A stretch of 64,000 nucleotides of DNA from Balaenoptera acutorostrata. Its lineage: Eukaryota; Chordata; Mammalia; Artiodactyla; Balaenopteridae. Position numbers and translations under genes: made by a program. The notes under the pieces are model-generated. The model was not told the origin of the DNA. It saw only the letters and a program-made list of their open reading frames with translations, and did no database searches. Location of the stretch: positions 126,694,708 through 126,758,707 of the forward strand of contig NC_080064.1 in NCBI RefSeq assembly GCF_949987535.1, written 5' to 3'. This document shows positions 14,003 through 26,453 of the stretch, one piece after another (within the stretch, counting starts at the first letter, position 1; every line of letters begins with the position of its first letter).

Positions 14003-15564
14003 TATGATGCGACAGGGCACCTTTTGAGCCTATTAACTAAGACCACCAGAATCGGAAAGACAGAGGCAGGCAAATGTGCACTGCAGCAATATTGAAATAG
14101 CCAAGACATGGAAGCAAAAAAAAGGTCCATAAACAGATGAATGGACAAAGACGAAGTGGTATACGTACCAAATGGAATAGAAGCCTCGGGAACAAAATGA
14201 ACAATGCCGTTTTCAGGACTACAGTTGAGCCTAGAAATAATCATATAAGGTTAAGTAAGTCAAAAGGGTATGACAGGGGCTTCCCTGGTGGCGCAGTGAT
14301 AGAGAATCTGCCTGCTAATGCAGGGGACGCGGGTTCGAGCCCTGGTCTGGGAGGATCCCACGTGCCACAGAGCAACTGGGACCGTGAGCCACAACTGCTG
14401 AGCCTGCGCATCTGGAGCCTGTGCCCCGCAACGGAAGGGGCCACGATAGTGAGAGGCCCGCGCACCGCAATGAAGAGTGGCCCCCGCTTGCCGCAACTAG
14501 AGAAAGCCCTCGCACGAAACGAAGACCCAACACAGCTAAATAAATAGATAAATAAATAAATAAAGTAGCTATTAATTAAAAAAAAAGGGTATGACAAATA
14601 TCCTATGATATCATTTATACATGTTATCCTAAGATTGCTACCAATGAACATATTTCCACAAAAAAAGACACTCACAGACTTATCAAATAAACTAATGGTT
14701 AGCCAAAATGAAAGGTGGGAGGATGGGTAAATTAGGACTATGGTGTTTACATACATATACTAATGTATGTTAAATGTATATAAACATATAACAGAAAAAC
14801 TATATGAATTATATAATCACCAATACCTTTAAAATATATATTGTGTAATCACATACATGCTAACAGGATCCGAAGATGAACAGACATATGTATGAATCAT
14901 TGAGCAGATTCTGTACAGCCAGACAATCAAAACACTCTAATCAAATTTACTCCGATAAGAAATAGAAATTAAATTGAAAAAACAAACAGAAGTAAGGAGA
15001 CATGAAGTTCTGGGGGCTTGTCCCAGCACATTCCACTCTAGTTTACAACCTCGGAACACTACCTCCAGGAAGACTCTGTTGCCCTAGTAACAAGAGTTGA
15101 GAACGTAATAATGCTGCCGCCTTGTGGCTGTTTCCCACAACAGCAGCTTTATACCCAGTGCCAATTGTTGCTTAATAGTCACAAGGACTGCAGGGCTCTA
15201 AATGACACCTGCCCTCAAAAAATGCCCTGCGGTAGGGAATAGGCAAGAAAATTCAAGACATGAGAAAATTTTCAAGAAGTCAATAAGAGGAAGGAAGTTG
15301 TACTCACGCTTTAAAAAAAAGGAAAAGAAAAAAAAGGACATGCCTAAAGCTCAGTATAAGGAATTATTAGCCATAGGCAAATTCAAATTCAAAAAGGTTT
15401 CAGCTCACACCAGTCATGACCATCAGCAAAAAGTCTACAAACTATAAATGCTGAAGGGGTTTTAGAGAACTGTGTACCTTCTAGCTGCTGGTGGGATGTA
15501 AAGTGGTAACAGCACTAACGCAAACTGAATCGAGCTGCTTTACAAGGTAAAACCTGAGCTACCA
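14003..15564 (+). repeat. Satellite monomer 12, 1,562 bp, SINE-bearing
   Basis: Type B monomer carrying the SINE at 14,276-14,582. It recurs as monomer 15 with identical length. Confidence 0.92.
14276..14582 (+). mobile_element. CHR-type SINE in satellite monomer 12
   Basis: Target duplications at 14,262-14,275 and 14,583-14,596. It has the head variant GGTGGCGCAGTGATAGAG, shared with the copy in monomer 15. Confidence 0.92.
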
Positions 15565-16803
15565 TATGATGCGGCAGGGCACCTTTTGGGCCTATAACCT
15601 AAGACCACCAGAATCGGAAAGACAGAGGCAGGCAAATGTGCACTGCAGCAATATTGAAATAGCCAAGAAATGGAAGCAAAAAAAGATCCATAAACAGATG
15701 AATGGACAAAAAGAAGAGGTATATGGACAGCATGGAATAGTAGCCTCGGAAAAAAAATAAACAATGCCGTGTTCAGGACTACAGTTGAGCCTAGAAATAA
15801 TCATATAAGGTTAAGTAAGTCAAAACGGTATGACAAATATCCTATGATATCATTTATACATGTTATCCTAAGATTGCTACCAATGAACATATTTCCACAA
15901 AAAAAGACACTCACAGACTTATCAAATAAACTAATTGTTAGCCAAAATGAAAGGTGGGAGGATGGGTAAATTAGGACTATGGGGTTAACATACACATAGT
16001 AATGTTTGTTAAATGTATATAAACAAAAAACATACAAACTATATAAATTATATAATCACAATACCTTTAAAATATACATTCTGTAATTCCATACATGCTA
16101 ACATGATCCGAAGAGGAACAGACATATGTGTGAATCATTGAGTAGATTCTGTACAGCCAGACAATCAAAACACTCTAATCAAATTTACTCCGATAAGAAA
16201 TAGAAATTAAATTTAAAAAACAAACATAAGTAAGGAGACATAAAGTTCTGGGGGCTTGTCCCAGCACATTCCACTCTAGTTTACAACCTCGGAACACTAC
16301 CTCCAGGAAGACTCTGTTGCCCTAGTAACAAGAATTGAGAATGTAATAATGCTGCTGCCTTGTGGCTGTTTCCCACAACAGCAGCTTTAAACACACTGCT
16401 AATGGTTGCTTCATAGTCACAAGGATTGCAGGGCTCTAAATGACACCTGCCCTCAAGAAATGCCCTGGAGTGGGGAATAGGCAAGAAAATTCAACACATG
16501 AGAAATTTTTCAAGAAGTCAATATGAAGAGGGAAGTTGTACTCACTCTTTATCAAAAAAAGGAAAAGAAAAAAAAGGACATGCTTAAAGCTCAGTATAAG
16601 GAATTATTAGCCACATGCAAATTCAAATTCAAAAAGGTTTCAGCTCACACCAGTCATGACCATCAGCAAAAAGACTACAAACTATAAATGCTTAAGGGGT
16701 TTGAGAAAAATGTGTACCTTCTAGCTGCTCGTGGGATGTAAAGTGGTAACAGCACTAACGAAAACTGAATGGAGCTGCTACAAAGGTAAAAATTGAGCTA
16801 CCA
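15565..16803 (+). repeat. Satellite monomer 13, 1,239 bp
   Basis: Near-identical to monomer 10 at -4,046 bp. I noticed only single-base differences, for example GTCAAAACGG against GTCAAAAAGG. Confidence 0.92.
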
Positions 16804-18048
16804 TATGATGCGGCAGGGCACCTTTTGGGCCTATAACCTAAGACCACCAGAATCGGAAAGACAGAGGCAGGCAAATGTGAACTGCAACAACATTGATATA
16901 GCCAAGACATGGAAGCAAAAAAAAGGTCCATAAACAGATGAATGGACAAAGACGAAGTGGTATACGTACCAAATGGAATAGAAGCCTCGGGAACAAAATG
17001 AACAATGCCGTTTTCAGGACTACAGTTGAGCCTAGAAATAATCATATAAGGTTAAGTAAGTCAAAAGGGTATGACAAATATCCTATGATATCATTTATAC
17101 ATGTTATCCTAAGATTGCTACCAATGAACATATTTCCACAAAAAAAGACACTCACAGACTTATCAAATAAACTAATGGTTAGCCAAACTGAAAGGTGGGA
17201 GGATGGGTAAATTAGGACTATGGCGTTTACATACATATACTAATGTATGTTAAACGTATGTAAACATATAACAGATAAACTATATGAATTATATAATCAC
17301 CAATACCTTTAAAATATATATTGTGTAATCACATACATGCTAACAGGATCCGAAGATGAACAGACATATGTATGAATCATTGAGCAGATTCTGTACAGCC
17401 AGACAATGAAAACACTCTAATCAAATTTACTCCGATAAGAAATAGAAATTAAATTTAAAAAACAAACAGAAGTAAGGAGACATAAACTTCTCGGGGCTTC
17501 TCCCAGCACATTCCACTCTAACTCACAACCTCGGAACACTACCTAGAGGAAGACTCTGTTGCCCTAGTAACAAGAGTTGAGAACGTAATAATGCTGCCGC
17601 CTTGTGGCTGTTTCCCACAACAGCAGCTTTATACCCAGTGCCTATTGTTGCTTAATAGTCACAAGGACTGCAGGGCACTAAATGACACCTGCCTTCAAAA
17701 AAGGCCCTGGGGTAGGGAATAGGCAAGAAAATTCAACACATGAGAAATTTTTCAGGAAGTCAATATGAAGAGGGAAGTTGTACTCACTCTTTAACAAAAA
17801 AAGGAAAAGAAGAAAAAGGGGATTCCTAAAGCTCAGTGTAAGGAATTATTAGCCACATGCCTATCCAACCTCCAAAAAGGTTTCAGCTCACACAGGTCAA
17901 ATGGCCATCAGCAAAAAGTCCACAAACTATAAATGCAGAAGGGGTTTTAGAGAACTCTGTACCTCCTAGCTCTGGTGGGATCTAAAGTGGTAACAGCACT
18001 AACAAAAACGGAATGGAGCTGCTTTACAAGGTAAAAACTGAGCTACCA
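16804..18048 (+). repeat. Satellite monomer 14, 1,245 bp
   Basis: Near-identical to monomer 11 at -4,046 bp, with single-base differences such as GGGGATTCC for GGGGATGCC. Confidence 0.92.
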
Positions 18049-19610
18049 TATGATGCGACAGGGCACCTTTTGAGCCTATTAACTAAGACCACCAGAATCG
18101 GAAAGACAGAGGCAGGCAAATGTGCACTGCAGCAATATTGAAATAGCCAAGACATGGAAGCAAAAAAAAGGTCCATAAACAGATGAATGGACAAAGACGA
18201 AGTGGTATACGTACCAAATGGAATAGAAGCCTCGGGAACAAAATGAACAATGCCGTTTTCAGGACTACAGTTGAGCCTAGAAATAATCATATAAGGTTAA
18301 GTAAGTCAAAAGGGTATGACAGGGGCTTCCCTGGTGGCGCAGTGATAGAGAATCTGCCTGCTAATGCAGGGGACGCGGGTTCGAGCCCTGGTCTGGGAGG
18401 ATCCCACGTGCCACAGAGCAACTGGGACCGTGAGCCACAACTGCTGAGCCTGCGCATCTGGAGCCTGTGCCCCGCAACGGAAGGGGCCACGATAGTGAGA
18501 GGCCCGCGCACCGCAATGAAGAGTGGCCCCCGCTTGCCGCAACTAGAGAAAGCCCTCGCACGAAACGAAGACCCAACACAGCTAAATAAATAGATAAATA
18601 AATAAATAAAGTAGCTATTAATTAAAAAAAAAGGGTATGACAAATATCCTATGATATCATTTATACATGTTATCCTAAGATTGCTACCAATGAACATATT
18701 TCCACAAAAAAAGACACTCAGAGACTTATCAAATAAACTAATGGTTAGCCAAAATGAAAGGTGGGAGGATGGGTAAATTAGGACTATGGTGTTTACATAC
18801 ATATACTAATGTATGTTAAATGTATATAAACATATAACAGAAAAACTATATGAATTATATAATCACCAATACCTTTAAAATATATATTGTGTAATCACAT
18901 ACATGCTAACAGGATCCGAAGATGAACAGACATATGTATGAATCATTGAGCAGATTCTGTACAGCCAGACAATCAAAACACTCTAATCAAATTTACTCCG
19001 ATAAGAAATAGAAATTAAATTGAAAAAACAAACAGAAGTAAGGAGACATGAAGTTCTGGGGGCTTGTCCCAGCACATTCCACTCTAGTTTACAACCTCGG
19101 AACACTACCTCCAGGAAGACTCTGTTGCCCTAGTAACAAGAGTTGAGAACGTAATAATGCTGCCGCCTTGTGGCTGTTTCCCACAACAGCAGCTTTATAC
19201 CCAGTGCCAATTGTTGCTTAATAGTCACAAGGACTGCAGGGCTCTAAATGACACCTGCCCTCAAAAAATGCCCTGCGGTAGGGAATAGGCAAGAAAATTC
19301 AAGACATGAGAAAATTTTCAAGAAGTCAATAAGAGGAAGGAAGTTGTACTCACGCTTTAAAAAAAAGGAAAAGAAAAAAAAGGACATGCCTAAAGCTCAG
19401 TATAAGGAATTATTAGCCATAGGCAAATTCAAATTCAAAAAGGTTTCAGCTCACACCAGTCATGACCATCAGCAAAAAGTCTACAAACTATAAATGCTGA
19501 AGGGGTTTTAGAGAACTGTGTACCTTCTAGCTGCTGGTGGGATGTAAAGTGGTAACAGCACTAACGCAAACTGAATCGAGCTGCTTTACAAGGTAAAACC
19601 TGAGCTCCCA
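18049..19610 (+). repeat. Satellite monomer 15, 1,562 bp, SINE-bearing
   Basis: Near-identical to monomer 12 at -4,046 bp. SINE at 18,322-18,628. Confidence 0.92.
18322..18628 (+). mobile_element. CHR-type SINE in satellite monomer 15
   Basis: Exact +4,046-bp counterpart of the copy in monomer 12. Target duplications at 18,308-18,321 and 18,629-18,642. Confidence 0.92.
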
Positions 19611-20849
19611 TATGATGCGGCAGGGCACCTTTTGGGCCTATAACCTAAGACCACCAGAATCGGAAAGACAGAGGCAGGCAAATGTGCACTGCAGCAATAT
19701 TGAAATAGCCAAGAAATGGAAGCAAAAAAAGATCCATAAACAGATGAATGGACAAAAAGAAGAGGTATATGGACAGCATGGAATAGTAGCCTCGGAAAAA
19801 AAATAAACAATGCCGTGTTCAGGACTACAGTTGAGCCTAGAAATAATCATATAAGGTTAAGTAAGTCAAAAAGGTATGACAAATATCCTATGATATCATT
19901 TATACATGTTATCCTAAGATTGCTACCAATGAACATATTTCCACAAAAAAAGACACTCACAGACTTATCAAATAAACTAATTGTTAGCCAAAATGAAAGG
20001 TGGGAGGATGGGTAAATTAGGACTATGGGGTTAACATACATATAGTAATGTTTGTTAAATGTATATAAACAAAAAACATACAAACTATATAAATTATATA
20101 ATCACAATACCTTTAAAATATACATTCTGTAATTCCATACATGCTAACATGATCCGAAGAGGAACAGACATATGTGTGAATCATTGAGTAGATTCTGTAC
20201 AGCCAGACAATCAAAACACTCTAATCAAATTTACTCCGATAAGAAATAGAAATTAAATTTAAAAAACAAACATAAGTAAGGAGACATAAAGTTCTGGGGG
20301 CTTGTCCCAGCACATTCCACTCTAGTTTACAACCTCGGAACACTACCTCCAGGAAGACTCTGTTGCCCTAGTAACAAGAATTGAGAATGTAATAATGCTG
20401 CTGCCTTGTGGCTGTTTCCCACAACAGCAGCTTTAAACACACTGCTAATGGTTGCTTCATAGTCACAAGGATTGCAGGGCTCTAAATGACACCTGCCCTC
20501 AAGAAATGCCCTGGAGTGGGGAATAGGCAAGAAAATTCAACACATGAGAAATTTTTCAAGAAGTCAATATGAAGAGGGAAGTTGTACTCACTCTTTATCA
20601 AAAAAAGGAAAAGAAAAAAAAGGACATGCTTAAAGCTCAGTATAAGGAATTATTAGCCACATGCAAATTCAAATTCAAAAAGGTTTCAGCTCACACCAGT
20701 CATGACCATCAGCAAAAAGACTACAAACTATAAATGCTTAAGGGGTTTGAGAAAAATGTGTACCTTCTAGCTGCTCGTGGGATGTAAAGTGGTAACAGCA
20801 CTAACGAAAACTGAATGGAGCTGCTACAAAGGTAAAAATTGAGCTACCA
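19611..20849 (+). repeat. Satellite monomer 16, 1,239 bp
   Basis: Third copy of the monomer 10/13 type. It belongs to the partial third trimer. Confidence 0.92.
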
Positions 20850-21395
20850 TATGATGCGGCAGGGCACCTTTTGGGCCTATAACCTAAGACCACCAGAATC
20901 GGAAAGACAGAGGCAGGCAAATGTGCACTGCAGCAATATTGAAATAGCCAAGACATGGAAGCAAAAACAAGGTCCATAAACAGATGAATGGAAAAAGACG
21001 AAGTGGTATACGTACCAAATGGAATAGAAGCCTCGGGAACAAAATGAACAATGCCGTTTTCAGGACTAAAGTTGAGCCTAGAAATAATCATATAAGGTTA
21101 AGTAAGTCAAAAGGGTATGACAGGGGCTTCCCTGGTGGCTCAGTGGTTGAGAATCTGCCTGCTAATGCAGGGGACGCGGGTTCGAGCCCTGGTCTGGGAG
21201 GATCCCACGTGCCACGGAGCAACTGGGACCGTGAGCCACAACTGCTGAGCCTGCGCATCTGGAGCCTGTGACCCGCAAAGGGAGCGGCCTCGATAGTGAG
21301 AGACACGCGCACCACAATGAAGAGTGGTCCCCGCTTGTCGCAACTAGAGAAAGCCCTCGCACGAAACGAAGACCCAACACAGCTAAATAAATAGA

Positions 21396-21426
<31 letters not shown>

Positions 21427-22421
21427 AGTAGCTATTAATTAAAAGAAAAGGGTATGACAAATATCCTATGATATGATTTATACATGTTATCCTAAGATTG
21501 CTACCAATGAACATATTTCCACAAAAAAAGACACACACAGACTTATCAAACTAATGGTTAGCCAAAATGAAAGGTGGGAGGATGGGTAAATTAGGACTAT
21601 GGTGTTAACATACATATCGTGTTGTTTGTTAAATGTATATAAACATATAACATATAAACTATATAAATTATATAATCACAATACCTTTAAAATATACATT
21701 CTGTAATCACATACATGCTAACAGGATCTGAAGATGAACAGACATATGTATGAATCATTGAGCAGATTCTGTACAGCCAGACAATCAAAACACTCTAATC
21801 AAATTTACTCCGATAAGAAATAGAAATTAAATTTAAAAAACAAACATAAGTAAGGAGACATAAAGTTCTGGGGGCTTGTCCCAGCACATTCCACTCTCGT
21901 TTACAACTTCGGAACACTACCTCCAGGAAGACTCTGTTGCCCTAGTAACAAGAGTTGAGAACGTAATAATGCTGCCGCCTTGTGGCTGTTTCCCACAACA
22001 GCAGCTTTAAACCCAATGCTAATGGTTGCTTAAGAGTCACAAGGACTGCAGGGCTCTAAATGACACCGGCCCTCAAAAAATGCCCTGGGGTAGGGAATAG
22101 GCAAGAAAATTCAACACATGAGAATATTTTCAAGAAGTCAATAAGAGGAGGGAAGTTGTACTCACTCTTTGAAAAAAAGGAAAAGAAAAAAAAGGACATG
22201 CTTAAAGCTCAGTATAAGGAATTATTAGCCACATGCAAATTCAAATTCAAAAAGGTTTCAGCTCACACCAGTCATGACCATCAGCAAAAAGACTACAAAC
22301 TATAAATGCTTAAGGGGTTTTAGAAAAATGTGTACCTTCTAGCTGCTGGTGGGATGTAAAGTGGTAACAGCACTAACGAAAACTGAATGGAGCTGCTACA
22401 AAGGTAAAAATTGAGCTACCA
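20850..22421 (+). repeat. Satellite monomer 17, 1,572 bp, SINE-bearing, mosaic
   Basis: The first 67 bp or so match monomers 11 and 14 (trimer phase). From about 20,917 it switches to the CACTGCAGCAATATTG subtype with AAAACAAGG, like monomer 1. SINE at 21,123-21,445. Confidence 0.92.
21123..21445 (+). mobile_element. CHR-type SINE in satellite monomer 17
   Basis: Same insertion site, with duplications at 21,109-21,122 and 21,446-21,459. It is a different lineage: GGTGGCTCAGTGGTTGAG head, a longer (TAAA)n tail, and AAAAG before the 3' duplication. Confidence 0.92.
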
Positions 22422-23998
22422 TATGATGCGGCAGGGCACCTTTTGGGCCTATAACCTAAGACCACCAGAATCGGAAAGACAGAGGCAGGCAAATGTGCAC
22501 TGCAGCAATATTGAAATAGCCAAGACATGGAAGCAAAAAAAAGGTCCATAAACAGATGAATGGAAAAAGACGAAGTGGTATACGTACCAAATGGAATACA
22601 AGCCTCGGGAACAAATTGAACAATGCCGTTTTCAGGACTACAGTTGAGCCTAGAAATAATCATATAAGGTTAAGTAAGTCAAAAGGGTATGACAGGGGCT
22701 TCCCTGGTGGCTCAGTGGTTGAGAATCTGCCTGCTAATGCAGGGGACGCGGGTTCGAGCCCTGGTCTGGGAGGATCCCACGTGCCACGGAGCAACTGGGA
22801 CCGTGAGCCACAACTGCTGAGCCTGCGCATCTGGAGCCTGTGTCCCGCAAATGGAGGGGCCACGATAGTGAGAGACACGCGCACCACAATGAAGAGTGGC
22901 CCCCGCTTGCCGCAACTAGAGAAAGCCCTCGCACGAAACGAAGACCCAACACAGCTAAATAAATAGATAAATAAATAAATAAATAAATAAATAAAGTAGC
23001 TATTAATTAAAAGAAAAGGGTATGACAAATATCCTATGATATGATTTATACATGTTATCCTAAGATTGCTACCAATGAACATATTTCCACAGAAAAAGAC
23101 ACTCACAGACTTATCAAATAAAGTAATGGTTAGCCAAAATGAAACGTGGGAGGATGGGTAAATTAGGACTATGGGTTTAACATACATATAGTAATGTTTG
23201 TTAAATGTATATAAACATATAACATATAAACTCTATAAATTATATAATCACAATACCTTTAAAATATACATTCTGTAATCACATACATGCTAACAGGATC
23301 CGAAGATGAACAGACATATGTATGAATCATTGAGCAGATTCTGTACAGCCAGACAATCAAAACACTCTAATCAAATTTACTCCGATACGAAATAGAAATT
23401 AAATTTAAAAAACAAACATAAGTAAGGAAACATAAAGTTCTGGGGGCTTGTCCCAGCACATTCCACTCTAGTTTACAACCTCGGAACACTACCTCCAGGA
23501 AGACTCTGTTGCCCTACTAACAAGAGTTGAGAACGTAATAATGCTGCCGCCTTGTGGCTGTTTCCCACAACAGCAGCTTTAAACCCAGTGCTAATGGTTG
23601 CTTAAGAGTCACAAAGACTGCAGGGCTCTAAATGACACCTGCCCTCTAAAAAGACCTTGGGGTAGGGAATAGGCAAGAAAATTCAACACATGAGAAATTT
23701 TTCAAGAAGTCAATATGAAGAGGGAAGTTGTACTCACTCTTTAACAAAAAAAGGAAAAGAAGAAAAAGGGTATGCCTAAAGCTCAGTATAAGGAATTATT
23801 AGCCACATGCGTATCCAACCTCCAAAAAGGTTGCAGCTCACACCAGTCAAATGGCCATCAGCAAAAAGTCTACAAACTATAAATGCTGAAGGGGTTTTAG
23901 AGAACTCTGTACCTCCTAGGTCTGGTGGGATCTAAAGTGGTAACAGCACTAACAAAAACGGAATGAAGCTGCTTTACAAGGTAAAAACTGAGCTACCA
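22422..23998 (+). repeat. Satellite monomer 18, 1,577 bp, SINE-bearing
   Basis: Type A start, then a SINE at 22,695-23,013 of the same lineage as that in monomer 17 (GGTGGCTCAGTGGTTGAG). Two SINE-bearing monomers in a row are found only here. Confidence 0.92.
22695..23013 (+). mobile_element. CHR-type SINE in satellite monomer 18
   Basis: Same site and same lineage as the copy in monomer 17. Duplications at 22,681-22,694 and 23,014-23,027. Confidence 0.92.
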
Positions 23999-25242
23999 TA
24001 TGATGCGACAGGGCACCTTTTGAGCCTCTTAACGAAGACCACCAGAATCGGAAAGACAGAGGCAGGCAAATGTGCACTGCAGCAATATTGATATAGCCAA
24101 GACATGCAAGCAAAAAAAAGGTCCATAAACAGATGAATGGACAAAGAAGAAGTGGTATACGTACCAAATGGTAGAGTAGCCTCGGGAACAAAATGAACAA
24201 TGCCGTTTTCAGGACTACAGTTGAGCCTAGAAATAATCAAATAAGGTTAAGTAAGTCAAAAGGGTATGACAAATACCCTATGATATCATTTCTACATGTT
24301 ATCCTAAGATTGCTACCAATGAACATATTTCCACAGAAAAAGACACTCACGGACTTATCAAATAAACTAATGGTTAGCCAAAATGAAAGGTGGGAGGATG
24401 GGTAACTTAGGACTATTGTGTTAACATACATATACTAATGTATGTTAAATGTATATAAACATGTAACAGATAAACTATATGAATTATATAATCACCAATA
24501 CCTTTAAAATATACATTCTGTAATCACATACATGCTAACAGGATTTTAAGTTGAACAGACATATGTATGAATCATTGAGCCGATTCTGTACAGCCAGACA
24601 ATCAAAACACTCTAATCAAATTTCCTCTGATCAGAAATAGAAATTACATTTAAAAAATAAACATAAGTGAGGAGACATAAACTTCTGGGGGCTTGTCCCA
24701 GCACATTCCACTCTACTTTACAACCTCGGAACACTACCTCCAGGAAGACTCTGTTGCCCTAATAACAAGAGTTGAGAACGTAATAATGCTGCCGCCTTGT
24801 GGCTGTTTCCCACAACAGCAGCTTTAAACCTAGTGCCAATGGTTGCTTATATAGTCACAAGGACTGCAGGGCTGTAAATGACACAGGCCCTCAAAAAATG
24901 CCCTGTGGTAGGGAATAGGCAAGAAAATTCAACACATGAGAAATTTTTCAAGAAGTCTATAAGAGGAGAGAAGTTGTACTCACTCTTTAAAAAAAAAAGG
25001 AAAAGAAAAAAAATGACATTCCTAAAGCTCAGTATAAGGAATTATTAGCCACATGCAAATTCCAATTCAAAAAGGTTTCAGCTCACACAAATCATGATCA
25101 TCAGCAAAAAGTCTGCAAACTATAAATTCTGAAGGGGTTTTAGAGAACTGTGTACCTTCTAGCTGCTGGTGGGATGTAAAGTGGTAACAGCACTAACGCA
25201 AACTGAATCGAGCTGTTTGAAAAGGTAAAAATTGAGCTACCA
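23999..25242 (+). repeat. Satellite monomer 19, 1,244 bp
   Basis: Type B monomer without a SINE. It carries private changes such as GGATTTTAAGTTG where most copies have GGATCCGAAGATG, a hint of greater age toward the array edge. Confidence 0.9.
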
Positions 25243-26453
25243 TATGATGCGGCAGGGCACCTTTTGGGCCTATAACCTAAGACCACCAGAATCGGAAAGA
25301 CAGAGGCAGGCAAATGTGCACTGCAGCAATATTGAAATAGCCAAGACATGGAAGCAAAAAAAAAGGTCCATAAACAGATGAATGGATAAAGAAGAAGTGG
25401 TATATGAACAGAATGGAATATCAGTCACTACAAAAAATAAAAGAATGGCATATGCAGCACCACAGAGGAGCCTAGAGATAATCACACAACGTGAAGTAAA
25501 TCAGAATGCGAAAGACAAATGCCCTATGATATCACTTATGTTATCTGAAAATTCATAAAAATGAACATATTTCCATAGAGAAAGGCAATCTCAGATTGAG
25601 AAGACAAACTTATGGTTAAGCCAAAGAAAAGGTGTGAGGAATGGATAAATTAGGATATTGGGGTTAACACACATATACTAATACATATAAAATATATAAT
25701 CTCAAAGACCTATGGAATACCAAGTGTGGTCTACTCAACACTCTGTAATAACCTACATGGAAAAAGACCCAAAGATCAATAAATGTATGTATATGTGTAA
25801 ATGAACAAGATTCTGTACACCTTAAACAAAAGGTATTTTTCAATCAAATTTCCTCTGATCAAAACTACAACTTAAATTCACAAACAAGAATTAAGGAAGC
25901 TAAAATTTATGGGGCTTTGTCCTGGCACATTCCACTCTAATCTGCAACCTAAAAGCACGACTTGCAGCAAGGTTCTGTTTCCCTAGCAGAGTTGGCAACG
26001 TAGAAATGCTGCCACCCTAAGGCCGTTTCCTCAAACAGCAGCTTTAAATCTACTGCTAATAGTCACTAATATTCACAAGGACTGCAGGGCTATAAATGAC
26101 TCGTGCCCTCAAAAAATGTCCTGGGGTAGGAAATGGCCAAAAAAATCCAAACGCAGCAAATTTTTCAAGAAGGCAATATGAAGTTGTAAGTTTCGCTCAA
26201 TCTTAAAAAAAATGAAAAGGACATTGATAAACACAAAACTTCAGGAATTATTAGACTCATTGAAATCCAATCTACACAAAGGTATCACCTCACACCAGTC
26301 AGAATGACCATCAGCAAAAAGTCAACAAACAATAGGTGTTGAAGAAGTTGTGGAGAATAGCGTAACCTCTTGGTCTAAGTGGGATGTAAACTGGTAACAG
26401 CCAATAATAGGAATAGAATGCCAGTGCGTTTAAAGGTAAAAATTGAGTCACCA
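25243..26453 (+). repeat. Satellite monomer 20, 1,211 bp, hybrid of core and diverged types
   Basis: Core type A sequence up to about 25,420, then a sharp change to a much more diverged version that sits closer to the L1 consensus (AGAATGGCATATGCAGCACC, GATATCACTTATG). This marks the edge of the homogenised core. Confidence 0.88.

Larger units (their letters stand above)
10545..20917 (+). repeat. Trimeric higher-order repeat, exact 4,046-bp period, about 2.6 copies
   Basis: Anchors at 11519, 12758, 14003 recur at 15565, 16804, 18049 and at 19611, 20850, all at exactly 4,046 bp. The unit is 1,239 + 1,245 + 1,562 bp and includes one SINE. Copy 1 runs about 10,545-14,590, copy 2 about 14,591-18,636 and partial copy 3 about 18,637-20,917. 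Copies differ by scattered single bases (I noticed roughly ten by eye, not a computed figure), so the amplification is recent. Confidence 0.9.

Noticed and set aside
22660..23187. 175-codon minus-strand open frame (and the 171-codon ones at 14,241 and 18,287)
   Set aside because: It runs through the SINE, its antisense (TAAA)n tail and satellite DNA; it is produced by the insertion, not a gene.
1..25500. Many recurring open frames of 64-175 codons on both strands of the satellite
   Set aside because: They recur only because the monomers are near-identical. They sit in L1 3'UTR or SINE sequence, occur in overlapping opposite frames and are lost in the diverged monomers.
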